The translations under genes and the position numbers were made by a program. This document shows, piece by piece, positions 36,214-49,298 of a DNA stretch of 64,000 nt. How positions within the stretch are numbered: position 1 is the stretch's first letter; every line of letters starts with the position of its first letter. A model generated the notes under the pieces. It worked only from the letters and a program-made list of their open reading frames with translations, did not search any database and was not told the origin of the DNA. The DNA comes from Sipunculus nudus (lineage: Eukaryota; Annelida; Sipuncula; Golfingiida; Sipunculidae): assembly GCA_026874595.1 (NCBI GenBank), contig CM049320.1, positions 53,841,070 through 53,905,069 of the forward strand. The letters are read 5' to 3'.

Positions 36214-36559
36214 ACCTGACAACAGAAACCGTAGAATAACATAACGTTGACTGCAGCAAAAACAATAGAAGCCCATCAGTACGCCAAAAGTCGGGAACAA
36301 GTGTTTAGACAATATCTATAAACAACTAATGTAAATATGTTTTGTAAACTGTCACTCTTATGAAGATTCTTAAAATATTATTTTCACGTTAATATCTTAC
36401 AATGGATGATCATAAAACGCAAATTCAAATACCGTGATGACATATTTTGCTGCAGAATTACGTAAAGCTGTTTATTGGAATAAATTTGACGGCTTTTTTT
36501 CGGACAACCTACCAATGATTTTGCATAAGTATTATCATTTTCCAACCAGTGAGAGAGAG

Positions 36560-37550
36560 AAAAGAGAAACATGCCCTATGTTTTGCCATTGGTTTCATGA
36601 AAGTGTGATACAAGCAGTCCCATTTTTTTGTATATCCTCGGACAAGCAAACTTGGTCTGTATCGATGTGATTTAGGGGACAACGCAGTGTGCTTCAGCTA
36701 AAATTGGCTAAATCAGACCAATACATGTAAAGGCTGCTCTCATAGAAATTCACCTATCTAGCACAACCCTCACAGCTAGGACATAAAAATAATGATATTG
36801 TTTCAGAGGTTAAGGGACTGCTCAAGCTTGCTTTCTCGTTTGTTTCTTGTTTCCTGAAACCCTGACATCAGCCTGTGATTTTCCCATGACATTATGAAGG
36901 ATATTTATGATTTTATGAATTTAAGGATAATTACGCCACCCCAAATAAGACCGTCAGGCTTGTAGGGGTTGATGGGTTTGTTTTAATATTCCCATTGGGT
37001 AAATTTTATTTTTATTTTTTTTCCCGCCCTTTTCTGCTTGCGCTAAATCTCCTTTATGACTGATTATCAAAAGCTAAATCTGGGATACATTAACTAGTCC
37101 TAACTCACAGAATTGCATCTTATATTTATTATTATTTTTTTACTTTAATAAATATGAAACGATTTAACAATACTCACATGCAAAGTATTTGAAAGCAGAG
37201 CTTTCGTCTTGCTCTCTTCCAGACTTGTTCACCGAATGGCGTGTAGAAAGGCCAGGGGAAATCCTTAGTTTGTTGTTGACACGTTGTCATAGGCATACTT
37301 TATTTTATTCCAAACGTCGTACACTCAATAGTCTATATCCCAGTATCGCTCACGTTCGACCCATCCGGGGGGGGGGGGGGGGGGGGCGCTTCCAGTGATC
37401 GCTTTGGGATTGCATATATCTTATTTAAACCTGGTTGTGAATATCTTATACAACCATGGTGTCCGGTTGGCCGGTGAGAGTACGGGGATTTGGAGCACAT
37501 TATTGGTCAAGCAGTTGTAAATCCTGTATATTATGCGCTAAATTATCAAG
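36560..37550. other. AT-rich spacer with a G-run
   Basis: No gene is visible. A pure run of Gs lies at about 37369-37386. Confidence 0.4.
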
Positions 37551-37554
37551 AAGC

Positions 37555-37853
37555 TTAAAGGGGCCTATTCTGACGTCAATTAACTAAAGGTAATCCCTTA
37601 AACCTGCTTAATACCAATCCATAAAACGCCGATCCCACATCACTCAGGCTGTTCGTCTTGCTTATATTCATGTGTTTTTAATATCAAATAACCAAAACAC
37701 TTTCAACAGGGACAGCCGGTCAGACGAACCTGAGATTTACAAAGGGCGTTTTTACAAGTACAGGCCTTTCAACGTTCCCATTTATGCAACCGACCACCTT
37801 AGATAACATGGTTTTTCCGTTTGTCAATAGGGTAGGTGAATAGCTGGCTTTAA
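37555..37853. mobile_element. TTAA-flanked MITE family E, copy 2
   Basis: Left TTAAAGGGGCCTATTC, right in reverse complement TTAAAGCCAGCTATTC. At 299 bp it is shorter than copy 1 and related across its length. Confidence 0.72.
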
Positions 37854-38042
37854 TGTGAAAAATCTTTCTTAATAAGATTTCCATCTGCAAGTTAGTTTCT
37901 TGTCATTAAAAAAATACGTAATCAAGTAGACTCCTCAGGAACATTGAACCTCGTTACATTTTTTCATAAAAGTAAAATTTGGAAAGAAAAAAAAATCGTC
38001 AGTGGATCTCACTTTGAAACACAGGTTAAAACGAGTTGTTAG

Positions 38043-38347
38043 GCCAAAAAAATAAAAAGGTATGATTCTCAGGCACTGCGGGAAATCACTGCGGGCGGGC
38101 GTTTTTTTTTATTTTTGACCTTTTGTATGTTTCGATAAAAAAAAGTCATATGATCAAGGAAAACAATGAAAATAACAGTTTTTTGCCAAAACAGGTAAAA
38201 GCACTACATAACAAAGGAATTCGTATCAAAATTGAATTATTTTACCTTCTTGAAAGATGAATATCAAAATAAAAATGTTTGATGCTGGGGTTAAAATTGA
38301 CGAGGGCGGTGCCTGAGAACCATACCTTTTATTAATTTTTTTTTAGC
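38043..38347. mobile_element. MITE family A, copy 3 (best preserved)
   Basis: The left end GGCCAAAAAAATAAAAAGGT then ATGATTCTCAGGCACTGC pairs with the right end read in reverse complement, GGCTAAAAAAAAATTAATAA then AAGGTATGGTTCTCAGGCAC. These long terminal repeats define the family. GCGGGCGGGCG and GACGAGGGC lie just inside. No coding capacity. Confidence 0.8.
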
Positions 38348-41230
38348 CTCACATGTACATCTTTTAAGGGAAAATACGACCAGGTATATAACATTATCGT
38401 GGTAAGTAATATGTAATTATATCGGATTGCACTGGAATAAGATCGGTGTGGTTCTTAAGTGGCTTCCTGCAAATCTGTATGGGGATGGGAGTCGCTTCAT
38501 GTGGTTACTCTGATTTATATAAGCTTATTAATTTGAAAGTAACACCAGGTGGTGAAAAGTGTAGGTGAGAATCATTTACGGTCTTCCAATTAACCATACT
38601 TTCCCGTCACCATGGTAACACGGGTCTATCCTCGCACAGCGTAACCTTTTTAAAGAGTTACCAATATTGACTCCATCCCGTCAAAGCTGATATAACCCTT
38701 CTAAGTTGGAACGTGATTATTTAAACATAATCTCTGTATGTCCTATTCCATAGGCATTGTTTCGGGAGGGGGGGTATATAGGCCTATCTATTGCATCGTT
38801 TTTGAAAGGGGTACAAAGTATCTTTGTCCCTCTCATTTTGGCCTACGCTAGAGGGGCATGCGTTCATGCCCGTTCATGTGAGTGTTTGTTTGTGTGCGTG
38901 TGATGGTGTGCGTGTTCCTTTCTAACATAATATACGCAATCGTGAACGGATTTTTGCTTATGACGAAAAAAAAAATTGCTAACGTTGTCTAAATAGCAGA
39001 AACCGCAAGAATAAAATGACATTCGTCTCGAAGCTCTGTTGTTTCACTGATCGGGTTCGGTCCTCGATTGGCATGGCTGAGTCTCCGCTGCTGGGATCGG
39101 TGGAGGGAATGTATGCTGCTTTTGCCTTTGTGGCGGTGGGTGTCGTGGCTTTCCTGAAAAAGTCACCGGTGTGGGTAAAACGGTGGCGGTCTCTCGCGGC
39201 TTCCTGCTTGGCTTTGTAACAGCTCGTCTATTGGCTCCGAAAATTATGCTTAAGGAGCGCTCAGGGCTGGGGTCTTGACCACACCTGTCTGTACCGCTTG
39301 ACAAACGAATAACGTCTTCAGTCAGTCAGTCAGTAAACGGATTCTTATGAAATTGTCAGTGCATATATCCTCATTCCAAGTTATTTCCAAACTATCAAAA
39401 ATTATATTTAAAAAAAAATCAGATGCCTTCACTGAGAAAAAAGTTGTAGATGTCTGACGTCGCTTTCCACCAAGTATGACGATTCCGATATATCTGACTT
39501 TGTATTTTCCTATTTTTGGGAATTTTATTATTCCACAGAGTGACAAGAAGAACAAGAAAATTTCGGCTTGTATGTCTTCTTGGCGTACGATTCTGGCTTG
39601 AATGCAAAGAAGTCAAAATTACCTTTCCAACCAGTCCCATCATGCATTTAAAACACGTGACGATATATGTGAATGGCTACATGTTTGACCATTTATTTTT
39701 ATTTGACCAAAATATTGAGTATTTTTGTAGTTGTGATTATGATTAACAAATAAAATTCAAACGTTGGGGATTATATACCAACATGCAAGATGGCTGGAGC
39801 CAACCAGCGCTGGCCAAACAAATCGCTACACTATGTCACATTCAGTGACGTGACACATAATTATTAATAGGACAGTTAGCAAAAGTAGGCAAAAACATAT
39901 ATTGAACTAATGCTATTCAACTTTAGCATACCAATCACGTCTCATGTTTCTAGTACTCTTTCAAAAATTAGTCTAATTTTGGTTATCCATATTAATATGA
40001 CAGTTTCAATCGAGAAACGAAACATAGCTTATGACACGGTGGGTTCTGTTTCTAAAATTGTCTCTGAAGACATTCTGGTCGAATGCATAGAAAATGATAG
40101 TATCACTGACTATAGTCTTGGGATGATATTTTTCTTACGTCAGAAAAACATATAAAATCCTGTAATATTGTCGTCTGCCACAGGAATGTTTTCACATTAC
40201 AGGGTCAAGTTAATATACGTACGGTCAGCATTTTAGCATATAATCAGAAGTTTACTGGAGTAATCGGTTATATAGAGTTTTTTTATGTTAGATGAGATGC
40301 AATATCAATAGTCTGGGACCACTCGGCTGAGATATTAAGACCACTTGTCATTTTTAGGAGAAATGAACGAAATATCATTCAAACCGCTGCTTTTTGTCGT
40401 TAAGTTCTTTTAATAAAAAAACACTACCAGTAACTTAATTTAGTAAATTGTCAAAAAAAAACCTCAAACCTAGATATACTTACTGATTTTGCAAGAGGTA
40501 TTTGAAATAGCACTACCCGACCTAAACACGGAAAGAAACGCCCACTGTCTTTGGATAGCTTGTGGCTGTCATACCTAGTACGAATATCATCAGTCCAAGT
40601 CCAACAAGTTCAGATCGTGACATTCTCCGAGCAACGGCAGACGTACTCCGCTAATTGAGAACAAGACGACATCTATTTAGCCAATTCCGAGCTGCAGCAT
40701 TCTAGGTGTTGTTAATGGGTTGAGAAAGAGTTCGCCTTGGGATCATATGAGACATTAATTGCTCTCGTGGCTAGGGTTGTTACGATAAAATGCAAAAGGG
40801 TACAGGCGCAGGTCCAGGATTTTTTGCAGTTAGGGGTCAACGGGTGTTATGCTAAAAAAAGGCTTATAAAAGGTCTTGAGAGCTGGGGATCTCGACCCTC
40901 CCCCCCCCCCCCCCCCCCAAAAAAAAAAAAAACGTCATAGATAAGATTTGTCTTTAAAATGGTTCGGAGCAGGGGGGGCCTTGATCATGGGTTAAGACAA
41001 AGTTTAAGCTGTATTCTTGTCGATACGGTCCTGGGTATACTTCGAAGAAATTTTAGAACTAGAAACTAGATATCAACTGTTCCCGTAAGCATAAAATAGG
41101 GTAATTTTGGCCCAACTATGAAGCATTTGAAGACTAAGATACCAGCTTCATCTAAAACAATGGCCTTAATTAAATGATTTAATTTAATTTTGACCCATAG
41201 TCGGTCGATTCCGTGTTTGTATAAATAGTT

Positions 41231-41233
<3 letters not shown>
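38348..41233. other. Gene-poor region with one GC-richer island
   Basis: No supported gene. The island at about 39030-39310 is GC-richer than its surroundings. It contains a 67-codon frame from an ATG at 39016 (A at -3) with one hydrophobic stretch, MYAAFAFVAVGVVAFL, but neither splice signals nor a known motif. A C-run followed by an A-run lies at 40899-40932. Confidence 0.35.

Positions 41234-41264
<31 letters not shown>
41234..41264. repeat. (TA)n microsatellite
   Basis: About 15 TA units. Confidence 0.97.
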
Positions 41265-41266
<2 letters not shown>

Positions 41267-44200
41267 GATTGATAGATTATATAACATGAATATTATGAAA
41301 GAATTAATAATGTCTAAAAATATAACAAAAATTTACAATTATTATAGACACAGAAGATCATGTTTGCAAACCCAGACACAACCCATGTCTTACGTAAAGA
41401 TATGCGTGACGGATGAAATGCATATATTTCCCCTTGGGCAAAAAAGTGGTTGTTCAGTCTACCACGGGAACAAAGCGGTAAATCAATTTAAAAAAATAAT
41501 CGATAATTACAACTGCACATTTACTATCCGCAACTGCGCAAAAATAGTCACCCTGATGGTAACAATGATGACTTGGGTTAAGCTTTGCTATCCTACATAC
41601 GTTTACCCGACAACGCGTACGTAAGGTAACGTCGAGGACGATTGGGCTATGGTGTACCAATTAATCGGACAACATTTATAATGGACGAGTAAATCCGTGT
41701 AATAGACCTAGCCTCAAAGTACTATGCTGATAGTAAAGCATATGGTAATATAGAAGAGTAAGACCGAGAGTAACGTAGTTGAATTTATTTGAAAAGCTCC
41801 TAATGAAACTAAAGAGTGGTTTAGTTTATAATATTGTACACCAAGACAGAAGGTCGATAGTTTTCTTTCTTTGACCTCTAAGTTACATATTTCGGCATCC
41901 CAGTGAATTTGCTTGATTGTAGTGACGTCATTAATAAGAGAGTATGGGCCCTTCGATGGCCCCGAGCCATTGAGAACATCATTTAGAAAACTGTGCCGTA
42001 CCGTGTGATGCAGGATTAAAAATCAACACATATCCGTACATCCGATTTTGTGTGTCTGATTGATTGTCGATGACGATCATAATAACACAGTCATATTAAC
42101 AGAAGCCTTTCGTTCTCTCTGTCTGTCTGTCTCTCGCTCTTACTCAAACAGATTGTTAGTACATCCGCTGCACTCTATTTTTGTTGATAAAAAAATAACA
42201 GACTAAATGTAGAAAAAAAAAACATTTGATATATGATGAAACAGAATAGTCCTGAAGATTTTTAACAAACTAACTGTAGAAAATTGTTAATTTTGATAAC
42301 GTGAAATAGAAAAGCCCTGTAGATGCATCCGATATTTGAGTTACAAAGACGGTGTCTTCATTACTAACTGAGAATTTGCCATGCATTTAGGTTCATGGTC
42401 GTCAGTTCACAGACAAAAAAAAACGCCTTCAGTTACCGGCAAAGGAGTACAAAGAGGAAGCTCTCTCTGACGAGGACCCAGGAGTCTGACAAAGCGGAAA
42501 AGATTTGCAAGAGTTAGTAAAAGTCTTCAGTAAAGCTTCTTTGAGTAGCTTACATTTTTATCCAATTTTCTTCTTTCTACCCTAGGGCAACGCGAATGAC
42601 AGAAAAAATAACAGGAGACAATCGGGAACATGACTGATGACCATGGAGGCGTGTGTCACAGGAGACATCAAATAAGATAAAACGTGATCAAAGCCCCCTG
42701 TGTGGTGTCCGATGGGAGAAAAGCTGCTGTGAAAAACTAAAAGATTTCCATGAGACACGAGATAAATGTATAAATCTTCTTATTATATACAGAATATGTT
42801 GTTCAAATTATTGTCATCGGAGCCTTGAAGCGAGTGAAGTGGGAATATTTTTAAATAAATCTTTTTCCCTTCACTAAGATTACTGCAATGATTTTTTTTT
42901 TACAATAAGAGCGTCTCCTCTACGTCTGAGTGGCAGACAAAGCCATTTCGAAAACTCTGGTAAAAAATGGTTTCGGTAAAATCCTCAATTTTGTGCGTCT
43001 GGTCGTTTTCAGATAGTCGTCAAATAAATAACACAGCATTTATATGTTAAATGTTTTTTCTCTTACTAATGACATGTACCATGTGTTAACAGATTCCCAT
43101 GTAACAGGATAAACCGTAAATATCCTTCTTGTTTGATGACTATTCCGTGCATAGCAAGCCCCTTGACACTTAATAGGTTTTCATAAAAATTGGATTTAGA
43201 TATATGGTTTGTGCGAACTAATTCTTACTAAGAATGTAATATTATAATTACTGCTTGAGTGGAGCGAGCGTATTGCAATAATATGGATGGCCACCGCATT
43301 GCAGTTCTTTAGTTTTATTGTCATTTAAACCCAATGCAGGACGAATCAATCCGGGTAAAATGTTTATTTTTTTCACTTTTGGAATAAAACATCAGTATTT
43401 ATGTCAGAAATGTGCGCCATCTGAAAGAGCTAAATTATAAATCATAATACCTTCTTGCTGTGTGCGAGCCATGGCATGATTGAAAACTGATATGCGAGAA
43501 AACTTTTATTGACCTGTAAACTGATTGCACGACATACCCACAGATTATTTTAGAGGAGGTTCCTTCAGAAGTGTCTTGGTTCTAGTATCTGATATATTAT
43601 CCTTTTCTTATCTTCCGCACAGCATGGATAGAATTTAACCACGTAAACATAACTCCTGTATTACACGTTTGTCATTTAGATACAACTATAATATATAACA
43701 TCAATGGTATATAAGATCAATAGTTATCTGAAGTCAGGCTCCGAAATCACTTGTGGATAAATTTTAGAATTTTCTTCTATATCGTTTACCTGTACATGAC
43801 CGTACATTAAACTGAAAACTTACAGTAATAAGTAATAATCTGATCTCTGTTTAAGACGGCAAGGTTTATATATGCAAATCTAACCGTAGAAGCAAGGTCC
43901 CTACAGAATCGGCTGGGCATTAAAGAGCACGGAAGGTACCATATATCGGCATGTTTAATTGATACACATATTCCCAATTTCTAGGGCCTAAGACTTGAAA
44001 GATATAACTAATATATGTCGAAAGTGCCTTGGCGCTTCCATGCTTAATAAAGACCAATATGCCATTGCAAGTCATTTAACGCCCTTTTGAAAGATAACGT
44101 CCCTTTTCGGAAAGATGTTCACACGCCCCATATGAAAGGCATACAGTATAAACAATCCACAATAAGTGGGATACATTAAAGTCTGTCGTCACCCCCAGCA

Positions 44201-46300
44201 CTATATTAATCATGTTACGTCGTGGTTTATGAATCGGTGCCTTTCATATGCCAAGTACACCATAAAGACAACGAAAATGTATGTTTATCAGGAAACCATG
44301 AAAAAGGAAAGGTTCCAAGCCACAAAGATAAAAAACAAGAAAACTTGCTCCGGTGAAAATATATATGGGAGCCCCCGTCGAGCCAGACCTGATTGTGTTC
44401 GCCTATATCCGTGTTATCTTGTCCAGACAAATTGGTCACATGGTGTGATATTTCAAATCCAATATTGCTTATTTGCCTGTTATTTCTTGTCATGTTCATG
44501 CTGTGATTTGACCTCTGGGAAATAGAGGTTTTTCTGAATACTTGCTAGAGTACAGGAATATTCTGGGTTTATCTTGCAACCTGTTACTATATTGAACGAT
44601 ATTTACAGGGGCGTCCTTATAAGGGTGAAGGGGGGGGGGGAGTATATATCCCCTCACATTTTAACATGAATGGCTGATCAATGTTATCACCCCTGCTATT
44701 AAATGGGTAAGATTTTACACTTAAAAAAGATATATTAAAAATTAAAAATTAGAATGATATACTTTGGTCATATTTCTGTCTTCCTGCTTCATAAACCAGT
44801 ATTAACATATGAGTTATGATTTTGAACGACCTCAGTCATACTTTATTTTGTGCATACACCTTTTATAAGGGTTAGTTCCCAAACAACTACCTGCGGTTTG
44901 CTTTGACCGAGCATGTTTAAAATATATATTCTGAGTCTGGGCCAGAATTAATACAAACTGACATCTTGTACTTGGTTGTAATATTATAGATACATTAAAG
45001 TTCACACATTAAACCAACGCCACTGCAAATTTAGATAACAGGTAAGGAAAGTAATAAATATTTCTTACGTGGAACTAAGATCAGCTGACTCTCTAATCTA
45101 TATCTTATAATCCCTAACATACGATAATTAGACATATTTCGTACCTGAAAGGGGCAAGGGACGACACAGTCCTCGGGATGAGTGTGCGTTTTTTTATGTT
45201 TAGTGAGGTATTATCACAGTAGTATTAAAGACCAGAGGAAAAGCTGCTGCAAAAAGTTTATAGCATCATGTTAATTTTTTGGGGTTATAAAACAAACGCT
45301 GGTGGCGAGGAAATCAAATAATTTTATATGTTTATAAAATTGATTCGTTAAAAAACTCCGCCAGGTAGCGCGATGTTATGTTTTCATCAAAGCTTGTTAG
45401 TTTAACAACTTTGCTCAAATTCTTTATCCGTAATGTTTTTTTTCTTATGCTTACAATGTATTATAGGGAAGCAAATAAGTATCCAGGACACTGGCTTGGT
45501 GGTATACATGAATGTTAAGTGAACCTAACCAAGTGGAGCTTCATTTGTCATTTTTAAGTAATTTCATGTTAAGACTATTTTGTACTCAGTAGGGTGTATA
45601 TTACTTCTTCCATCTCCATCTTTCATCTCCGCCAACTCGCTGAATTATTAATCCACCGGTCAGTGAAAGCAATGTATAGAACAATTTTATCACATCTAGA
45701 AGTATATTCATGATATTATTTGCGAGTCACACATATCTGTAAATTTCCTGAAATTTGGATTTGTTTAGACAACATTCCAGTTAATTTCCATGCATGCAGG
45801 GATGGATTACGTTATTATTTTATTTTATGGGGGATATTAAAGGAAAACTGCATGAAAAAATGGTTGAATATTCAGGCATTTATAAGTTACTGCACCAGTG
45901 CAAAGTGTCTGATTTTCAGAATATATATATATTTTTTACAGATTCAATTATGTTTCATGATAAAACGAATAACATAAACAACTGCATTTTTTTTCATTCA
46001 AATAAACATTTAAGTGTTACTCATTCCACTAACATGAACAGTGGTTCATATAAAAAAAAAATTCATCACCAAGTGCCCCTTTATACAAAGGACAAATTAA
46101 ATATACAGTTGTAAGCAAAATAAACAGCTGCCAGATGAAAATCATCTTGCCAACATACAAAGTATATAACAAAAAATAAATTGTAATCATCGACTGCACC
46201 AGTGTCATCTGAAAGATAGATTATGTGACCTATGTATATGGACACTAATTTGGAGGTGGATATGACCTCTCCAAAGGTAACTAGAAATGATAGGGCGGTC
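41265..46300. other. Long AT-rich region, nothing recognised
   Basis: About 5 kb without a convincing gene, RNA or complete repeat. At 44611 CAGGGGCGTCC followed by a G-run (44632-44641) looks like one end of a hAT-type element. Confidence 0.4.
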
Positions 46301-46322
46301 CTCGCCAATGTTTGGGCTAAAG

Positions 46323-46337
46323 CCACCAGGGGGCGCT
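46323..46337 (+). promoter_or_regulatory. CTCF-consensus motif
   Basis: CCACCAGGGGGCGCT fits the animal CTCF core CCASYAGRKGGCRS at every position. A chance or repeat-borne match cannot be excluded. Confidence 0.45.
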
Positions 46338-46550
46338 TTCCAAGACGGTTTTCATAACTTTGGATTACCCTCATGATATTACATTTTTCGCCTAGCCAGG
46401 CAAGTAATGTCAAGATATTAGTTTTTGTGGGTGGGGAATTCATCTAAATAGCTTAAAATAGCCAAACAAAAAGATTTAATGAGATGTGCAGTTTAAATCA
46501 TAAGATTGTTACGTATATCTTCAATGCTTAACTCCATATCCTGCACAATT

Positions 46551-46551
46551 G

Positions 46552-46605
<54 letters not shown>
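46551..46605. repeat. (TA)n microsatellite
   Basis: About 27 TA units. Confidence 0.98.
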
Positions 46606-46608
<3 letters not shown>

Positions 46609-47750
46609 TTCAACTTGTAGAGGCACATATCAACATGCTTCTAGGCAGCGATTTAGTCCAGTTAAACATAAACAAAATTAAAGCACTGTGTTCCGGTTAT
46701 GTTTTTCGTACAGTTTATCCTTAACAGCTGTCAGCCATTAAATGGGTATACCCTGTTTTAGTAGTAGCTATATCATTTTCAGTTATTTAATAGCACATTT
46801 ATATTTATTCATACAAAATATACAGTAAAGTTTTTGACGAATCTGAAAGCATCCATGGAGTTGAGGTCTTCATCCATTCACTCTTCCCATATCTAGTGAC
46901 TGAAACATCTTCTGCTCCATCATCTGCTGTTGTATAAGTCCTGTAGTCAAACGATCGGGGAGAGCAGCTTTGGCATATCTGATCAAGTGTACTTTTCAGC
47001 CCCTTCGACAAAATCAGCAATGTTATATTCATAAAATAGGTACACTTGGTATCTGTTCCCCGAATCTTTAGAATGAAAGATCCCAAATCTGACTTATTCC
47101 TGTTTTGTATGTCTTATCTAAATCACACATTTGACGGTTTGGTAAAGTGTGTTGGGATATCATTGAAAAAAAAAACAAATTTTCAACCAGGAACGGGGTC
47201 TTAATTGTTCATGACATTTTCAAGGACCAGAAGAGAATGGTGTAATATGGAAAAAAGGTATGCTACAGTTACACGTGAACCAGTCAATATGGACAAAGGA
47301 GCAACAGACCGCATTTGTTTTTGTTGCAAAAGCATTTGCCATTCAAGTGCAAACATGAGAATGGTGTCTGCTTCTGTCTGTATTCTGGCATTTTATATAT
47401 TTGTTTTTTTCCCCATGAAACCATCATAACAGACGTAGTTGTCAGGTTGTGGTGTACCATGAACATGTTTTCATTAAGTAGAAAGTGTTCGGGTCCTACC
47501 TTGTTCTGTAGACCCTTAAACATGCATGTCATTAAACATTATTTACATTATGTTTATTTTTATTTATTTACATTATGTTTATACAGGGAAAACCAATCAG
47601 TTTAAATTAAACTGGTCTTACTTGGTGCCCTGTATCAGTACATATAAAACATACAATGACTAAACTATCAATACAATGCATAAAATAATACCATGACTAA
47701 AAATATAAACATGAACATATGGACTCAAATCATAAAAGCATATTAAGAGA
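46606..47750. other. AT-rich spacer, weak minus-strand open frame
   Basis: A minus-strand frame from about 47113 down to 46805 has a possible acceptor (AAAACAG, near 47101) but no known motif. I do not call it a gene. Confidence 0.3.
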
Positions 47751-47751
47751 G

Positions 47752-48061
47752 TTAAGAAAGTATATCATTAGCTTTTATGGATATGTTTCCTGTCTTGCTA
47801 ATATATACTGCTGCTGTTGTCCTTCTCGTGTTCATTATTTTTATGTGTATTTTAACGTCATATACATCAATGACAAGAACATTTGTGGCAGCGTTTAAGT
47901 GATGTGCACAAATGTGTCCAAACAGCCTCATAATTATTCCAGTAAGTTTTTTTGTCTTTGGATGATGTAGCAAATCTCCAGATATGTCTCATGTCAATCA
48001 AAGCAATGTATTCATTTACTTTCTCCAATCCAACAAAGTCAACTGGCGTTGTCTGCCTCAT
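47752..48061 (-). pseudogene. Frameshifted relic of an uncharacterised invertebrate protein family
   Basis: Three minus-strand frames must be read in turn to follow one similarity. The first gives MRHIWRFATSSKDKKTYWN, the second HLNAATNVLVIDVYDVKIHIK and later GNISIKANDILS, and a short third gives NNEHEKD between them. From memory this order (an IWRFATPS-like start, then NATxxxxVNDxYDxxxxIKDSEHE, then NVxIKxxD) belongs to long uncharacterised proteins that are multicopy in many marine invertebrate genomes and may be mobile. At least two frameshifts make it non-functional. The recognition is unverified. Confidence 0.4.
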
Positions 48062-49297
48062 TTTGTTTTTAAAATTTCCTGATTATTAAAGTTATGTTGA
48101 CTGTACGGAAAACATTTATCTGCCACACAATGTTCTATCATTTAACCTAGTTCAAATTATCTTTGTGTCCCTCTGCAATGTCGCTGCCATAGCGTCGTTC
48201 AAAAGACTGTGGAAAATATTCCTCCTATAACAATACAGTTACTGAAATTCCCCCCTTAGATTCTTTCTGGTCAATAATCCAAATGAAATAGTATAAGGCA
48301 AAATACAATTATCAGGAGAGAAGGAATTAAGCCGCAGTAAATATTAATAATACCGCTAACATATTCATGAAATTCATGGGAATATTTTCACCATACAAAG
48401 AGTCCAACAAACTCAAGAATGACAGAGTAAAACAATAAGATATAACTTCAACTTCTGGAGTCTCCATCACATTGTACTGGGTACGTGCAAGGTAATATGA
48501 CATCTAAATTTGATGTTAAATTACCTTTTCAGTCAGAAATACCTTCTACGATATATACTGTCACGTGATGAAACCTTAAGAGTGACATTATGTGAATGCT
48601 GGCATACAGAAGCAGACACCATAGTATTGTATAGTTTGTGGATTCAAAAATCCCGTGGGCCTAAAAGTTTGTGGTTTAAAGGTTTAATCCTTTATGATGG
48701 CTAGAATTTTAAGTGTATGATATTTGAAATATATAAATTAAGCACCAAAATTCTCACAGGAAGGGCAGGTTTAGTTAGATTAAATCAATGATAAGAAACA
48801 TGCAAATATATAGTAGAAGAGTGCTTTAACAATTATACTGTATTTTGTGTGGAGCTGATGAAACCTGTCTGCCCTACAATAATGTTGATACATGTTATAC
48901 ATGGGTATGACTGTAAAATTCTTTTCTTTAAAACTTGTCTATCTCTTTATATCTTTATATCCATGACTATTTTTGGTGTGTTTATGAATTTCTTACCCAG
49001 GACAAATATATTTGCCCGATTAAATGTTAAGCTTACGGGTCATATTTAATTTATATTTTGGCGGTCATAATGGAAAGAGCCTCCTGGTGGAGTTATTGCA
49101 GACCCTCATGCTAGAAGTCGTTTCTATTTAAACCTCTACCTGTCACAATGGTCTAACTTCAAAATCATCACAATCATAAAAAACCGCTTTCTTTTCTACA
49201 TTAAACATACGCATGCTTACCAGATACTATTACTTATTTCATGAAGTCCGTATCACAAAAAAAATAAACTATAAAAGTGGTCGGACAATGGTCCTCA
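48062..49297. other. AT-rich spacer, nothing recognised
   Basis: No gene or complete repeat. CTCCTGGTGGAG near 49082 resembles part of the CTCF-bearing repeat seen elsewhere. Confidence 0.35.
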
Positions 49298-49298
49298 G

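Larger units (their letters stand above)
34385..36545 (+). repeat. Segmental duplication D, copy 2, split by an insertion
   Basis: 34385-34930 and 36213-36545 together align with copy 1 at 29700-30595. The break falls after CATACCTTTGTGA and resumes at about GACAACAGAAACC. The (GA)n tract is at 34511-34550. Confidence 0.8.

Noticed and set aside
39016-39219. 67-codon open frame with one hydrophobic segment
   Set aside because: Good start context but overlapping equally long antisense frames and no homology; left as an unnamed island.
40801-41034. Possible MITE from GCGCAGGTCCAGG to GTCCTGG
   Set aside because: Only about seven bases match at the ends and no target duplication is visible.
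42471-42510. CTGACGAGGACCC as a ribozyme core
   Set aside because: The required GAAA and flanking helices are not present.
46805-47113. Minus-strand open frame ending TLLYILYE
   Set aside because: The acceptor is mediocre, there is no known motif, and composition is not convincing.
48510-48704. HTEADTIVLYSLW on the plus strand as part of the same protein family as 47752-48061
   Set aside because: It resembles the family's EADT motif but lies on the opposite strand and upstream, so chance or scrambling cannot be separated.
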